From positions 2,914,001-2,978,000 of the forward strand of contig NZ_BOSG01000001.1 of the NCBI RefSeq assembly GCF_018403225.1: a stretch of 64,000 bases of DNA. Reading direction: 5' to 3'. This document shows positions 1 to 8,839 of this stretch, piece after piece (within the stretch, counting starts at the first letter, position 1; each line of letters starts with the position of its first letter). Origin of the DNA: Paenibacillus sp. J23TS9 (lineage in GTDB: Bacteria; Bacillota; Bacilli; Paenibacillales; Paenibacillaceae). Under the pieces are notes generated by a model that ran no database searches, was not told the origin of the DNA, and saw only the letters and a program-made list of their open reading frames with translations. Position numbers and translations under genes: made by a program.

Positions 1-289
<289 letters not shown>

Positions 290-348
290 TTAGAAGCCTA
301 TGACAAAAATCACTTATACTTCATGTTCAGCCTGTATATATTGAATGA

Positions 349-1644
349 TTAAGGAAGATCAAGGCCTTCTTTGTTTACAAAATCCATTTGCAGTGAGGTT
401 CCTCTTACCTTGTGATTACGAAGCAAAACCGATGGATCATCTCCCAGCATGCCTGCAGTGACCACTGCATTTTCTCCGAACTTGTTGCGGAGCATATCCA
501 TCGTTTGCGTTAATGACTCCTTTTTGGGATGCTTTTCATATTCGAAAAGATCCAGCTGAATCGCCGCTTCGCTCTTCGGAATCAAATGCTGGAGCGTTAT
601 TCCCAGGAGCCTCACTGGCTTATCCCAGCTCCAGTGCTCCACATACAGACGGCGGGCTTCTTCATAGATATCAGCCGCATTCTCAGTAGGTGTAGCCAGC
701 GCATGGCTGCGGGTAATGGTTTTCATATCCGGTGTGCGGATCGTAATCTGTACCCCGCCCGCTACAAGTTCCTGACGCCGCAGCCTCCGTGCGACCTGAT
801 CACTGATGTTCAGCAGGACCCGGTTTACATCCTCACGGGCCTGAATGTCGGTCGGAAGCGTCGTTGTATGGCCGATCGATTTGTTCTGCTCTCGCTCTTC
901 CAGGACGGGGGAGTGATCGATACCGTTGGCCGCCTGCTTCATCCAAGCACCGACTACACCGAAGACCCGAATGAGTATCTCTTCCTCGGTTTTTGCCAGC
1001 TGCCCGATCGTGTAAATTCCGAGCTTGCGCAGCTTTTCAGCTGTTTTGCCTCCGATGCCAAACAGTTCACCGCATGGGCGATCCCATAATATACGGGGCA
1101 CATCGCGGATACGAAGGACAGAGATCCCCCGCGGCTTTTTCATATCCGATGCCATCTTGGCAAGCAGCTTATTGGGTGCGATCCCCACCGAGCATGGCAA
1201 AGCCAGCTCCTCTTCAATTCTCCGCTGGATTTCCTCCGCGATCTGCTGCGGCGTCCCGAACTGCCTCGAACCAGATATGTCCAGGTAGCATTCGTCAATG
1301 GAAGTTGCCTGCATGAGCGGTGTATAGGAATACGCTATTTTCATAAATGCGGACGAGTATTTACGATATAAATGGAAATCAGGCTGAATGATAATCAGAT
1401 CCGGACACAGCTTCAACGCCCGGTTCACATGCATTCCGGTGGATATTCCGATCTGCCTGGCAGCATAGGAGCAGGTCACAATGATTCCTTTGCGCAGCTC
1501 AATGCTTCCAGCCACCGCCGTTGGCTTGCCTCGGTATTTTTCCGGTTCTTCCGCCTCATGGACCGAACAGTAAAATGCATTCATATCCACATGTAAAATG
1601 ACCCTGCCGTTCGATGGATAATAAGCGTCAATGTCAGTCTTCAT
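349..1644 (-). CDS. dinB: DNA polymerase IV (Y family, DinB)
   Basis: Error-prone translesion DNA polymerase, 431 residues. The palm motif HVDMNAFYCSVH near the N-terminus and SIDECYLD (about 100 residues later) carry the metal-binding Asp/Glu residues. A helix-hairpin-helix segment (FGIGGKTAEKLRKLGI) and a little-finger domain follow. Near the C-terminus QLDLF is a canonical beta-clamp binding motif. I chose the ATG at 1644 because AAGGA precedes it closely; a TTG seven codons upstream (1665) is also open. The gene is monocistronic. I could not confirm a LexA box in the 178-base gap shared with the divergent cimA. Confidence 0.93.
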   Translation of the reverse strand: MKTDIDAYYPSNGRVILHVDMNAFYCSVHEAEEPEKYRGKPTAVAGSIELRKGIIVTCSYAARQIGISTGMHVNRALKLCPDLIIIQPDFHLYRKYSSAFMKIAYSYTPLMQATSIDECYLDISGSRQFGTPQQIAEEIQRRIEEELALPCSVGIAPNKLLAKMASDMKKPRGISVLRIRDVPRILWDRPCGELFGIGGKTAEKLRKLGIYTIGQLAKTEEEILIRVFGVVGAWMKQAANGIDHSPVLEEREQNKSIGHTTTLPTDIQAREDVNRVLLNISDQVARRLRRQELVAGGVQITIRTPDMKTITRSHALATPTENAADIYEEARRLYVEHWSWDKPVRLLGITLQHLIPKSEAAIQLDLFEYEKHPKKESLTQTMDMLRNKFGENAVVTAGMLGDDPSVLLRNHKVRGTSLQMDFVNKEGLDLP

Positions 1645-1741
1645 GAATCCTTCACACCTTCGCAAAATTTCATTATTTCCAGCATAACGTTCCTTGAAAA
1701 GGAGGTCAAGAAAACAGCATGCCGGTAATTCACGGAATTCT

Positions 1742-1772
1742 TTGTTACATTCCCGCGTAAAAATGCTATAAT
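1742..1772 (+). promoter_or_regulatory. sigma-A promoter of cimA
   Basis: A perfect TATAAT (1767-1772) is preceded by TGC, giving an extended -10. Possible -35 elements are TTGTTA (1742-1747, 19-base spacer) or TTACAT (1745-1750, 16-base spacer). The cimA start lies about 50 bases downstream. Confidence 0.65.
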
Positions 1773-1822
1773 AATTTACTATAAATAATCGAATTCATAA
1801 GACTTCCAAAGGAGGACGCTTC

Positions 1823-3448
1823 ATGTCTAAGTCCATATCCATCTTCGACACTACCCTGCGCGACGGCACCCAAGGCGAAGGAGTCAGCTTGTCGGCGGAC
1901 GATAAACTCAAAATTGCCAAAAAGCTCGATGATCTTGGTGTTCAATATATTGAAGGTGGGATTCCGGGAAGCAACAGCAAAGACATTGAATTTTTCAAAA
2001 GAGTGCAGCAGCTCGGACTCAGCGCCAAAATCACGGCATTTGGAAGCACAAGACGTAAAGACAGCCAGGCAGACCAAGACGCGAACCTGAAGCGGATGAT
2101 CGAGTCCGGTGCCCAAGCCGCAACGTTGGTCGGCAAATCATGGGATTTTCATGTGCATACCGCACTTCAAACAACGCTTGAAGAAAATCTGGCTATGATT
2201 TATGATTCCATCGCTTATCTGAAGCAGCAGGGTCTTGAGGTGATTTTCGATGCAGAGCATTTCTTCGACGGATACAAAAATAATCCCGAGTATGCAGTCT
2301 CCGTATTGAAAAAAGCACATGAAGCCGGAGCGGATTGGCTCGTTATGTGCGACACCAACGGTGGAACGCTCCCACATGAAATCAGCGGCATCGTCACCAC
2401 CCTTCATACGGGTCTGCCGCAAGCAAATCTCGGCATACACACCCATAACGACTGCGAGCTCGCGGTTGCCAACACGCTTAGCGCGGTACAGGCCGGTGCC
2501 CGTCAGGTACAGGGAACCATCAACGGCTACGGAGAGCGCTGCGGCAACGCTAACCTCTGCTCGATTATCCCGAATCTGCAGCTCAAGCTCGGATATGAGT
2601 GTATCGGCGAGGAACGCCTGAAGCAGCTGACCAACACCGCGCGTTATGTTAGTGAAATTGCAAACGTAAACATGCCGGTGAATCAACCGTATGTCGGAAA
2701 TGCGGCTTTCGCCCATAAAGGCGGTATCCACGTATCTGCAATTCTCCGGGATTCCAGAACCTACGAGCATATCGTTCCTGAATGGGTTGGCAACAAGCAG
2801 CGGGTGCTGGTATCGGATCTGGCCGGGCAGAGCAACATTGTCTCCAAGGCACATGACATGGGTCTGGACTTCGATTCCACGAATGAATCATCCCGCAAGG
2901 TCATTGACAAGATCAAGGATCTTGAGCATCAAGGTTATACTTTTGAGGCCGCGGATGCCTCCCTTGAGCTGCTGCTGCGCGAAACTGGTGAAGAAATGAA
3001 AGAGCTCTTTACCTTTGAATCCTTTAAAATGCTGGTTGAAAAAACAGCTGGGCGGCCGGTTGTCTCCGAAGCCTTTGTGAAGCTAAATGTAGCGGGCAAC
3101 AATGTTTACACTGCCGCTGAGGGCAACGGTCCGGTCAACGCTCTGGATAATGCGCTGCGGAAAGCCCTGGTTCAATATTTCCCAACCATTAAGGAAATGC
3201 ATTTGTCCGACTACAAGGTTCGTGTGCTGGACGAAAAGGACGCAACAGCGGCCAAAGTACGTGTATTGATCGAATCACGGGATATTAACAATTCCTGGAA
3301 TACGGTCGGGGTATCCGAAAATGTCATCGAAGCAAGCTGGGAAGCGCTTGTGGACAGTATGCGGTATGCTTTGCTCGGGCAAATCCTGAGCAATGAACGT
3401 GACTTGGATGGGCCGTCTGCGGAACACCGGGGTCTCGTCAATCATTAA
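1823..3448 (+). CDS. cimA: citramalate synthase
   Basis: Condenses pyruvate and acetyl-CoA to (R)-citramalate, the first step of threonine-independent isoleucine synthesis. 541 residues, the expected length. The alpha-IPM/HMGL TIM barrel opens with FDTTLRDGTQGEG (catalytic Arg, metal Asp) and has the metal ligands HTHND and the NGYGERCGN segment; a LeuA-type dimerisation/allosteric domain occupies roughly residues 400-520. The longer DTTLRDGTQGEG form and the overall pattern favour CimA over LeuA or homocitrate synthase. A GGAGG site precedes the ATG. It is a single-gene unit with its own promoter and a strong terminator. Confidence 0.88.
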   Translation: MSKSISIFDTTLRDGTQGEGVSLSADDKLKIAKKLDDLGVQYIEGGIPGSNSKDIEFFKRVQQLGLSAKITAFGSTRRKDSQADQDANLKRMIESGAQAATLVGKSWDFHVHTALQTTLEENLAMIYDSIAYLKQQGLEVIFDAEHFFDGYKNNPEYAVSVLKKAHEAGADWLVMCDTNGGTLPHEISGIVTTLHTGLPQANLGIHTHNDCELAVANTLSAVQAGARQVQGTINGYGERCGNANLCSIIPNLQLKLGYECIGEERLKQLTNTARYVSEIANVNMPVNQPYVGNAAFAHKGGIHVSAILRDSRTYEHIVPEWVGNKQRVLVSDLAGQSNIVSKAHDMGLDFDSTNESSRKVIDKIKDLEHQGYTFEAADASLELLLRETGEEMKELFTFESFKMLVEKTAGRPVVSEAFVKLNVAGNNVYTAAEGNGPVNALDNALRKALVQYFPTIKEMHLSDYKVRVLDEKDATAAKVRVLIESRDINNSWNTVGVSENVIEASWEALVDSMRYALLGQILSNERDLDGPSAEHRGLVNH

Positions 3449-3460
3449 TTAGTAACCTCA

Positions 3461-3500
3461 AAAAAACCTCGGATGTCCTGTCAGGACACCGAGGTTTTTT
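3461..3500. terminator. bidirectional terminator between cimA and the TlpA-like gene
   Basis: Stem AAAACCTCGG/CCGAGGTTTT enclosing TGTCC/GGACA, with A-run before and T-run after. It serves cimA rightward and the thioredoxin-like gene leftward. Confidence 0.9.
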
Positions 3501-3507
3501 CATGAGG

Positions 3508-4062
3508 TCATGATTTAATCAAATGCTTCAATTTCTTCTCCAAATCTTTGGGCGGCAAAATACCAAGCACAACTTCCTGGACGACTCCGCGCTTGTCGAT
3601 CAGCACATTAGTTGGAAAGGCGATCCCCTTATACTGTGTTTCGTAAATATCAGCTTTCAAGTCCAGCATCACCGGGAAATTCACGCTATATTTTTCGATA
3701 AATTTTTGGGCATTCTTTTTATTATCGTATTTGGTAACGTTAACGCCGTAGATGTTTAGGCTGTCCTTATATTTCTCGGCAAGAGCGTTCAGCTCAGGAG
3801 CTTCCTGCTGACATGGACTACACCAGGACGCCCAAAAATTGAGCAAAATTGCCTTATCCTGCTGTCCGCCGACATGATAATCATTTCCGTCCAGACCTTG
3901 TGCTGTAAACGCCGGGGCTAGCAGCCCCGCCTTGGGTCCCGTCTCGGTCGGCATCGCCTTTTCATGCTGGAATACCGACTGGATGCCGGGTCCCGCATTT
4001 TGATAAACCGCGATACCGATTAATACGATCACGCCAAGAAGAATATATAGATTACGCTTCAT
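3508..4062 (-). CDS. membrane-anchored thiol-disulfide oxidoreductase (TlpA/ResA-like)
   Basis: 184 residues: an uncleaved N-terminal signal anchor (about residues 4-22) followed by an extracytoplasmic thioredoxin fold with FWASWCSPC. The CxxC pair and the cis-Pro region (AFPTN) are intact. Proteins of this type reduce disulfides outside the membrane, for example apocytochrome c (ResA) or spore-coat targets (StoA). There is no resBC/ccdA neighbour here, so the substrate cannot be assigned. It ends at the bidirectional terminator shared with cimA. Confidence 0.82.
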   Translation of the reverse strand: MKRNLYILLGVIVLIGIAVYQNAGPGIQSVFQHEKAMPTETGPKAGLLAPAFTAQGLDGNDYHVGGQQDKAILLNFWASWCSPCQQEAPELNALAEKYKDSLNIYGVNVTKYDNKKNAQKFIEKYSVNFPVMLDLKADIYETQYKGIAFPTNVLIDKRGVVQEVVLGILPPKDLEKKLKHLIKS

Positions 4063-4146
4063 GGTTGTTTTCGTTCCTTTTCATAGAGTTTCTATCCTGT
4101 ATTGTACCCTCTTTTCACCGTAACTTACAAATGGTTTGCAGGAAAT

Positions 4147-4175
4147 TTGCAAAAAGAACAAAATAACCCTATAAA
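4147..4175 (+). promoter_or_regulatory. putative sigma-A promoter for the JAMM peptidase gene
   Basis: TTGCAA (4147-4152), 17-base spacer, TATAAA (4170-4175). It points right toward the TTG start at 4288 and would give a leader of roughly 105 bases that spans the 4243-4264 hairpin. Confidence 0.5.
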
Positions 4176-4234
4176 AAGAAAATTACACACCGAAGATCTA
4201 TTTCAGTGACTTTGTAACGTTCAGGAATAATCAC

Positions 4235-4264
4235 AAAAAAATGCCTCTGCTACTTAGCAGAGGC
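4235..4264 (-). terminator. leftward terminator located beyond the JAMM gene
   Basis: Perfect stem GCCTCTGCT/AGCAGAGGC, followed on the minus strand by a run of seven T. On the plus strand no T-run follows it, so it acts on leftward transcripts. The nearest leftward gene upstream ends at 4730, which means that transcript would cross the whole JAMM gene in antisense. Confidence 0.8.
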
Positions 4265-4287
4265 CATACGAGAGGGGAGAACTACGG

Positions 4288-4743
4288 TTGACAGAGCCTC
4301 ATGGAACCAGGCAAGAAATTTCGCTCAGCGCCTTGTGCGGAAGGCAGATAGCCGAGCATCTGTTTCTCCGATTACCATATGAAGCCTGCGGTGTATTGCG
4401 GGGTAAAGCTACAGCGGGCGGCATGCGGATCGATACCTTCGTTCCAATGCGCAACGTAGCGCCTGACCCGCTGCACCGTTTTGTCCTACATCCCGAAGAC
4501 TGGGTAAGAGAATGCTTGCGGGGTGATGGCCTCGTCGGCCTTTTCCATTCCCATCCCCACTCGCTGCCTGTTCCCTCCGAAGAGGATCTGCAGCAGCTGC
4601 CTCTATTCGCGGATCTGCTCAGGGTCTATATGATCGGCAGTCCGGACGAGACGAATGAGAAAGTGCAGTTAAACGGGTATTCTATCTTGAAAGGAATGGA
4701 TGGTCTGTACACGCTGCAGCCTGCAATTGTTAAGCATGGCTGA
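4288..4743 (+). CDS. JAMM/MPN+ metallopeptidase (M67 family)
   Basis: 151 residues with a complete JAMM zinc site: Glu32 in YEACGVLRG, then HSHP with His87 and His89, Ser97 and Asp100 (H-x-H-x7-S-x2-D). The fold removes ubiquitin-like tags or cleaves small conjugates; bacterial relatives often process ThiS/MoaD-like carriers or cysteine adducts. No ThiF/MoeB or sulfur-carrier gene is adjacent, so the substrate is unknown. The TTG start has GAGGGGAG eight bases upstream. Its last 14 bases overlap the 3' end of the opposing exonuclease gene. Confidence 0.8.
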   Translation: MTEPHGTRQEISLSALCGRQIAEHLFLRLPYEACGVLRGKATAGGMRIDTFVPMRNVAPDPLHRFVLHPEDWVRECLRGDGLVGLFHSHPHSLPVPSEEDLQQLPLFADLLRVYMIGSPDETNEKVQLNGYSILKGMDGLYTLQPAIVKHG

Positions 4744-5470
4744 GACAGGCATATAGATCACCCAGCGTATCGGCCATTCTGCTCTCTGCAATTTCCTTAA
4801 GATATGAAGTCCAGAGCTGAGCCGTCATCTTCGCATCTTCTAGCGCATGATGTCTTCCTTCAATCGGAATGCCCTTCCCTGACAACAACGAGTCCAGCGA
4901 ATAGCTCTGACGGTTAGGGTCCAGCCATCGTGCGATCATCATCGTATCAATGAGGCGATGACTGAGATTAACCTTGGATGTTTTCCAGAGAGCTGCATTC
5001 AGAAATGATTTATCATGCGCACTGGCATGAGCTACCAACACCCTGTCTCCGATAAAATTCATGAAATCATGCAGACCGCTAATGAGGGGCGGCGCCTGAT
5101 CAATCATCGGCTGCGTAATGCCTGTCAGCTCGGTGATATGCCCGGGTACCGGCCGTTTGGCTTGAACCAGCGTGTAAAATTGTTCTTCTTCCATGATGTA
5201 TTCGCCGTCTGCCTTCAGCGCCCCAATAGATAGTATTTCATCCCCTTGCTGAACATGAAACCCGGTGGTTTCCAAGTCGAAAATGACCGTTTTAAGCTTA
5301 TGCAGTGGTGTATGAAGCGTTTCCGGTCTGCGCTGTTCCCGCATCAGAGAGCGGATAAAGGCCATCTGCTGAGCTGAAGTACCTCCCATTACGGATGATA
5401 TAGCAGATGGTACTCCTCCCTGGCGCAGCATGCTCCAGAAGCCGCCATTTCCGCGCTCCGGGGTTTTCAT
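4730..5470 (-). CDS. DEDDh 3'-5' exonuclease (DnaQ/PolC-exo like)
   Basis: 246 residues. Exo I motif FDLETTGF (Asp65, Glu67), Exo II with Asp153 in VAHASAHDKSFL, and Exo III His207 and Asp212 in HHALEDA make a full DEDDh site. The family degrades DNA or RNA from the 3' end with two metals, as in polymerase proofreading subunits. Its start overlaps the stop of the upstream nucleotidyltransferase-like gene by four bases (ATGA), which indicates translational coupling and a joint function. The first about 60 residues lack a recognised domain. Confidence 0.85.
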   Translation of the reverse strand: MKTPERGNGGFWSMLRQGGVPSAISSVMGGTSAQQMAFIRSLMREQRRPETLHTPLHKLKTVIFDLETTGFHVQQGDEILSIGALKADGEYIMEEEQFYTLVQAKRPVPGHITELTGITQPMIDQAPPLISGLHDFMNFIGDRVLVAHASAHDKSFLNAALWKTSKVNLSHRLIDTMMIARWLDPNRQSYSLDSLLSGKGIPIEGRHHALEDAKMTAQLWTSYLKEIAESRMADTLGDLYACLSHA

Positions 5471-6546
5471 GACCTTCTCCTCTCAGCAAACCGCAGACGT
5501 CTCTGCAGTGCCCGGTGGGTGCGCCTCACGGTCGTAAGGCTATCACGAAGCTTATAGAGCAGCGGTTTTTTCTTCAATTCGGATTGCGGCAGGTATCCAC
5601 TGCTGGAGTAAACGCCGTTCTTCACAGTAAAGGAAGCCGCTGCGCGAAGCGTCAAAGCTGTCAGAAAAGCACGCTGGCAGTTTTCAAACAGCATGTTCCC
5701 CCCATCAAGCAAAGATAATTTTTCCAGACGCTTCAGCGTGGATGTCTCGCCAATCCCTTCTTGTAAAGCCATGTACCGGATACTGTTCACCAGCGGGATA
5801 TACACACCATATTTCACATCAAAATCCCCGGCATGCTCTCCAAAACGTTCGGTTACTACCTGTCCAAGAACATTCAGCGTCGCCTTATGCCTGACGGTAT
5901 TCCTCAAAATAGCTGTCGCCATCTCAGGAGATTCATTCATGCTGCGTTCAAAAAACTGTTTCCATGCCACGACAAGCGGACGTTCCCCCGAAATAAATCG
6001 CATATCCGAAGCTATCATCAGGTTGCGGACAGGCTCCCAGCTGAAATCCTGATGCCAGCTTGTCATTTGCCCCTTCCACTCCGCTAGCGTTTTGCGCCAT
6101 AGCGGCTCGGAGCACATGACTTTCCCTTTGCATTTTTCGTATCCCAAATATTCCAGCAAATTGGACAGATGACGTCCAAATGTGTGGAAGTACATCTCTT
6201 TTTCTTCATGGACTTCGTCACTGAGGATCAGCCCGTTATCCTGGTCGCTCCAAAGTGTGGATTCACGGCGTCCAGAGCTTCCAAACACCACAAAAGCATA
6301 AGGAACAGGGGGCGGGCCGTAACCCGCCGCTTCCAGTTCATATTCACATAATGCCGCCGCTCTGGCTGCAACATCATCATGCATGTCATTCACAAGCGAG
6401 GTCCATGCCTCAATCGGCAGCAGTGTATACAGATGCTCCAGCTGCGTTTGGCATTCCTGTCGTTTATTTTTCAATTGTTCACGCGAAGCTGCATATCTGA
6501 TGCCTTCCAAATCCGGCTCACTTTCGGCGTATTTCATCGGCTCCAT
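5467..6546 (-). CDS. GlnD-like nucleotidyltransferase (DUF294)
   Basis: 359 residues. FVVFGSSGRRESTLWSDQDN (G89-S-S-G-R, Asp101, Asp103) is the nucleotidyltransferase signature of the DUF294 group, related to the N-terminal domain of PII uridylyltransferase GlnD; a DUF294_C-like helical half follows. CBS domains found in many relatives, and GlnD's HD and ACT domains, are absent. A GGGAGGT site precedes the ATG. It follows the ammonium transporter by 68 bases with no convincing terminator, and overlaps the exonuclease by four bases. In relatives, DUF294 proteins are often paired with DnaQ-like exonucleases; the substrate is unknown. Confidence 0.8.
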   Translation of the reverse strand: MEPMKYAESEPDLEGIRYAASREQLKNKRQECQTQLEHLYTLLPIEAWTSLVNDMHDDVAARAAALCEYELEAAGYGPPPVPYAFVVFGSSGRRESTLWSDQDNGLILSDEVHEEKEMYFHTFGRHLSNLLEYLGYEKCKGKVMCSEPLWRKTLAEWKGQMTSWHQDFSWEPVRNLMIASDMRFISGERPLVVAWKQFFERSMNESPEMATAILRNTVRHKATLNVLGQVVTERFGEHAGDFDVKYGVYIPLVNSIRYMALQEGIGETSTLKRLEKLSLLDGGNMLFENCQRAFLTALTLRAAASFTVKNGVYSSSGYLPQSELKKKPLLYKLRDSLTTVRRTHRALQRRLRFAERRRS

Positions 6547-6614
6547 CGCTGCACCTCCCTGTCAAACCGCTGCTGGAGCTTATGATTTAATGTAGTATAT
6601 TGGGATATTCTCAA

Positions 6615-8054
6615 TTAAAACGATTCGTTTGTTCCAACTGCGGGTTTGACGGATGAGAGCTCAGGTCCAGTCTTTGCTGAAGCAGCATCGGCAATCAGCT
6701 TCATTTGCTCCGGATAACCGTATGTGCCGTGCTCACTGATATCCAGACCCATCATTTCCTCTTCCTCCGAAACGCGGATCCCCATCGTTACTTTCATAAT
6801 ACCGATAATAATGAATGAGATAACGAAAACGAAGACGAATGCTCCCAGTACACCCAGAAGCTGAACACCAAGCTGTTCCAGTCCGCCTCCATAGAAGAGC
6901 CCTGGTTTACCTACCCCTGTTGTTTCTACCAGTTTAGGAGTTGCAAACAAGCCCGTGGAGATGGCACCCCAGATTCCTGCAATACCGTGAACGGAGAAAG
7001 CGTAAATCGGATCGTCAATTCCAGCTCTTTCAAACCATTGTGCAGTAAAGAAGGTTACAATACCTGCTACTGCGCCGATGACAACGGCAGCCCATGCGTC
7101 CACGAAAGCACAAGAGCCTGTAATGGCCACGAGTGCAGCCAATACGCCATTCAGCATACTTGGAATATCTGCCTTGCCGAATACAGCCCAGGAAATCAAC
7201 AGGGCAGCGATAGCCCCTGCCGCAACCGCAATATTGGTCGTAAGTGCTACATAACCGAAGAAACCATCCATCATGGCCGACAGCGTGCTTCCAGGGTTAA
7301 ATCCGAACCAGCCAATCCAGAGAATAAAGACGCCAAGGACCGAGAGGACCTGATTGTGCCCCGGAATGCTGTTGGGCTTTCCATCCTTATTGTATTTACC
7401 AAGCCGCGGTTTGAGCATATAGGTAATTACCAGGGCTGCTGTAGCTCCAGTCAGATGTACAACTGTAGATCCCGCAAAGTCCTGCATTCCCAGTTGTCCA
7501 AGCCAGCCGCCGCCCCATACCCAATGCGCTACAACCGGATAGATCACCATCATAAACAATGCACCGAAAACGATATATACACTCAGCTTGGCACGTTCGG
7601 CCATCCCGCCGCAGGCAATCGCAAGTGATACTGCCGCGAAAGAAAGCTGGAATAAAAACTTAACTGAAAGGGATACATCTGATGCTGACAAGGCATCAAA
7701 TGATTGGGCCATGGAATCACCCGTCATGAAAAAGCCGGTTGTTCCGAACAGACTGTTACCATTACCGAACCCAAGCCCGAATCCGAAAGCCCAGAATACG
7801 ATAATGGATATTCCCAGCGTCAATACGGTCTTACCCGCAATATGACCTGCATTCTTCATCCGCACCGAACCGGCTTCCAGTAACGCGAAACCTGCCTGCA
7901 TAAAAAATACGAGCATGGCTGCCATGAATACAAAGAAGGTATTGAGTCCCGCTTGCAGCTGTACATTCGTCGGCCCATCATCCGCAAACACCGTAGCCGG
8001 AAAAGCCATTAATGCAAGAAATGCCAAAGCACCACCAAACCACTTTCTTTTCAT
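6615..8054 (-). CDS. amt: ammonium transporter (Amt/AmtB)
   Basis: Polytopic Amt/MEP/Rh channel for ammonium uptake, 479 residues from the ATG at 8054 (AAAGAGGAG upstream). A signal peptide (MKRKWFGG to about VFADD) is followed by eleven predicted membrane helices; conserved stretches include FMQAGFALLEAG, VHLTGA and FSVHGIAGIWG with the twin-His pore residues. The C-terminal tail is longer than in E. coli AmtB. No glnK/PII gene follows, contrary to the usual pairing. Nitrogen regulation is indicated by a GlnR/TnrA box upstream of its promoter. Confidence 0.93.
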   Translation of the reverse strand: MKRKWFGGALAFLALMAFPATVFADDGPTNVQLQAGLNTFFVFMAAMLVFFMQAGFALLEAGSVRMKNAGHIAGKTVLTLGISIIVFWAFGFGLGFGNGNSLFGTTGFFMTGDSMAQSFDALSASDVSLSVKFLFQLSFAAVSLAIACGGMAERAKLSVYIVFGALFMMVIYPVVAHWVWGGGWLGQLGMQDFAGSTVVHLTGATAALVITYMLKPRLGKYNKDGKPNSIPGHNQVLSVLGVFILWIGWFGFNPGSTLSAMMDGFFGYVALTTNIAVAAGAIAALLISWAVFGKADIPSMLNGVLAALVAITGSCAFVDAWAAVVIGAVAGIVTFFTAQWFERAGIDDPIYAFSVHGIAGIWGAISTGLFATPKLVETTGVGKPGLFYGGGLEQLGVQLLGVLGAFVFVFVISFIIIGIMKVTMGIRVSEEEEMMGLDISEHGTYGYPEQMKLIADAASAKTGPELSSVKPAVGTNESF

Positions 8055-8110
8055 AATCCCACTCCTCTTTAATGTCAGTTTATCTAACACATAACGAAAT
8101 TATTAATCAC

Positions 8111-8140
8111 ATTATAAGCAAAAAGGGACAGAAATGACAA
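8111..8140 (-). promoter_or_regulatory. sigma-A promoter of amt
   Basis: On the minus strand TTGTCA (8135-8140), 18-base spacer, TATAAT (8111-8116); transcription would start near 8104, about 50 bases before the amt ATG. Confidence 0.7.
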
Positions 8141-8164
8141 GAGTTTTTTCGTAAAATTATATAA

Positions 8165-8181
8165 TGTAATTTAACTTTACA
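8165..8181. promoter_or_regulatory. GlnR/TnrA box upstream of amt
   Basis: TGTAATTTAACTTTACA matches the published TGTNA-N7-TNACA consensus at every defined base and is a near-perfect palindrome. It is centred about 70 bases upstream of the predicted amt start point. It also lies upstream of the divergent MerR gene and could act on either. Confidence 0.75.
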
Positions 8182-8339
8182 TCAATTGTAATATAATAAA
8201 GCGTGACGTTTGACTGTATGGTTAAACTTCATGTATCATATTTTCATAAATCTCATATTAAAATGAGTTACATAGATTGAACTGTAGTTGTCTTAGGTCT
8301 TTAGTTCACTCTATACAAAATCGTACATTTTCCGGTGAG

Positions 8340-8789
8340 GTGATTTTAGATGGGGATATAAAGCTGTATCGTATCGGTGAATTGGCTAAAGCTGGAGGTG
8401 TCAGCGAACGCACGATTGATTATTACACCAAATTGGGGCTCATTTCTCCTGAAAAGCGGACTCTTAAAAATTATCGTTTGTACAGCCATGAAACCTTACT
8501 TCGTCTCCAACGTATTAATGATTTGAAACAAGAGAAATATACTCTGGAAGAGATACGGCAAACGCTTGACAAGTGGGATGCGGGACCTGAAGTCCATCAG
8601 GTTTCCGACAAGCTTACCTACCTGGAACTGCATATGCAGCAGCTTGAACGCGAGGTAAATGAGCTCAGCCCCCTTATCCAAAAGATGAAACCCGGGCAAG
8701 CTCGCCATCTGCTGCTGAATTTGCTGCCACAGGGAGCGGCATGCATAGAAGCAATCAGACTCTTCCTTGAGCAGGGGCCTACACTTTAG
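8340..8789 (+). CDS. MerR-family transcriptional regulator (start disrupted or uncertain)
   Basis: About 149 residues: an N-terminal MerR winged helix (LYRIGELAKAGGVSERTIDY, then YTKLGLISPEKR and YRLYSHE), a coiled-coil dimer helix and a short effector tail without obvious metal-binding Cys. The start is a problem. An ideal GGTGAGGTG site precedes ATG 8350, but ATG-GGG-ATA-TAA stops at once; one extra G would give MGDIKLYRIG in the correct frame. As written, only GTG 8340 or a TTG at 8277 opens the frame, both with poor ribosome sites. It precedes the YugP-like gene by 50 bases. Confidence 0.7.
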   Translation: MILDGDIKLYRIGELAKAGGVSERTIDYYTKLGLISPEKRTLKNYRLYSHETLLRLQRINDLKQEKYTLEEIRQTLDKWDAGPEVHQVSDKLTYLELHMQQLEREVNELSPLIQKMKPGQARHLLLNLLPQGAACIEAIRLFLEQGPTL

Positions 8790-8839
8790 CAGGCCTCATC
8801 ATAACAGGTATCATTTTATGACAAGCAGGAGGGTGTAAC

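Noticed and set aside
529..1089. Long plus-strand frame opposite dinB
   Set aside because: It is the complement of a well-supported polymerase gene, has no ribosome site and shows no recognisable domain. Other long antisense frames (for example opposite cimA, the ABC-F gene, pstS and the GH65 gene) were rejected on the same grounds.
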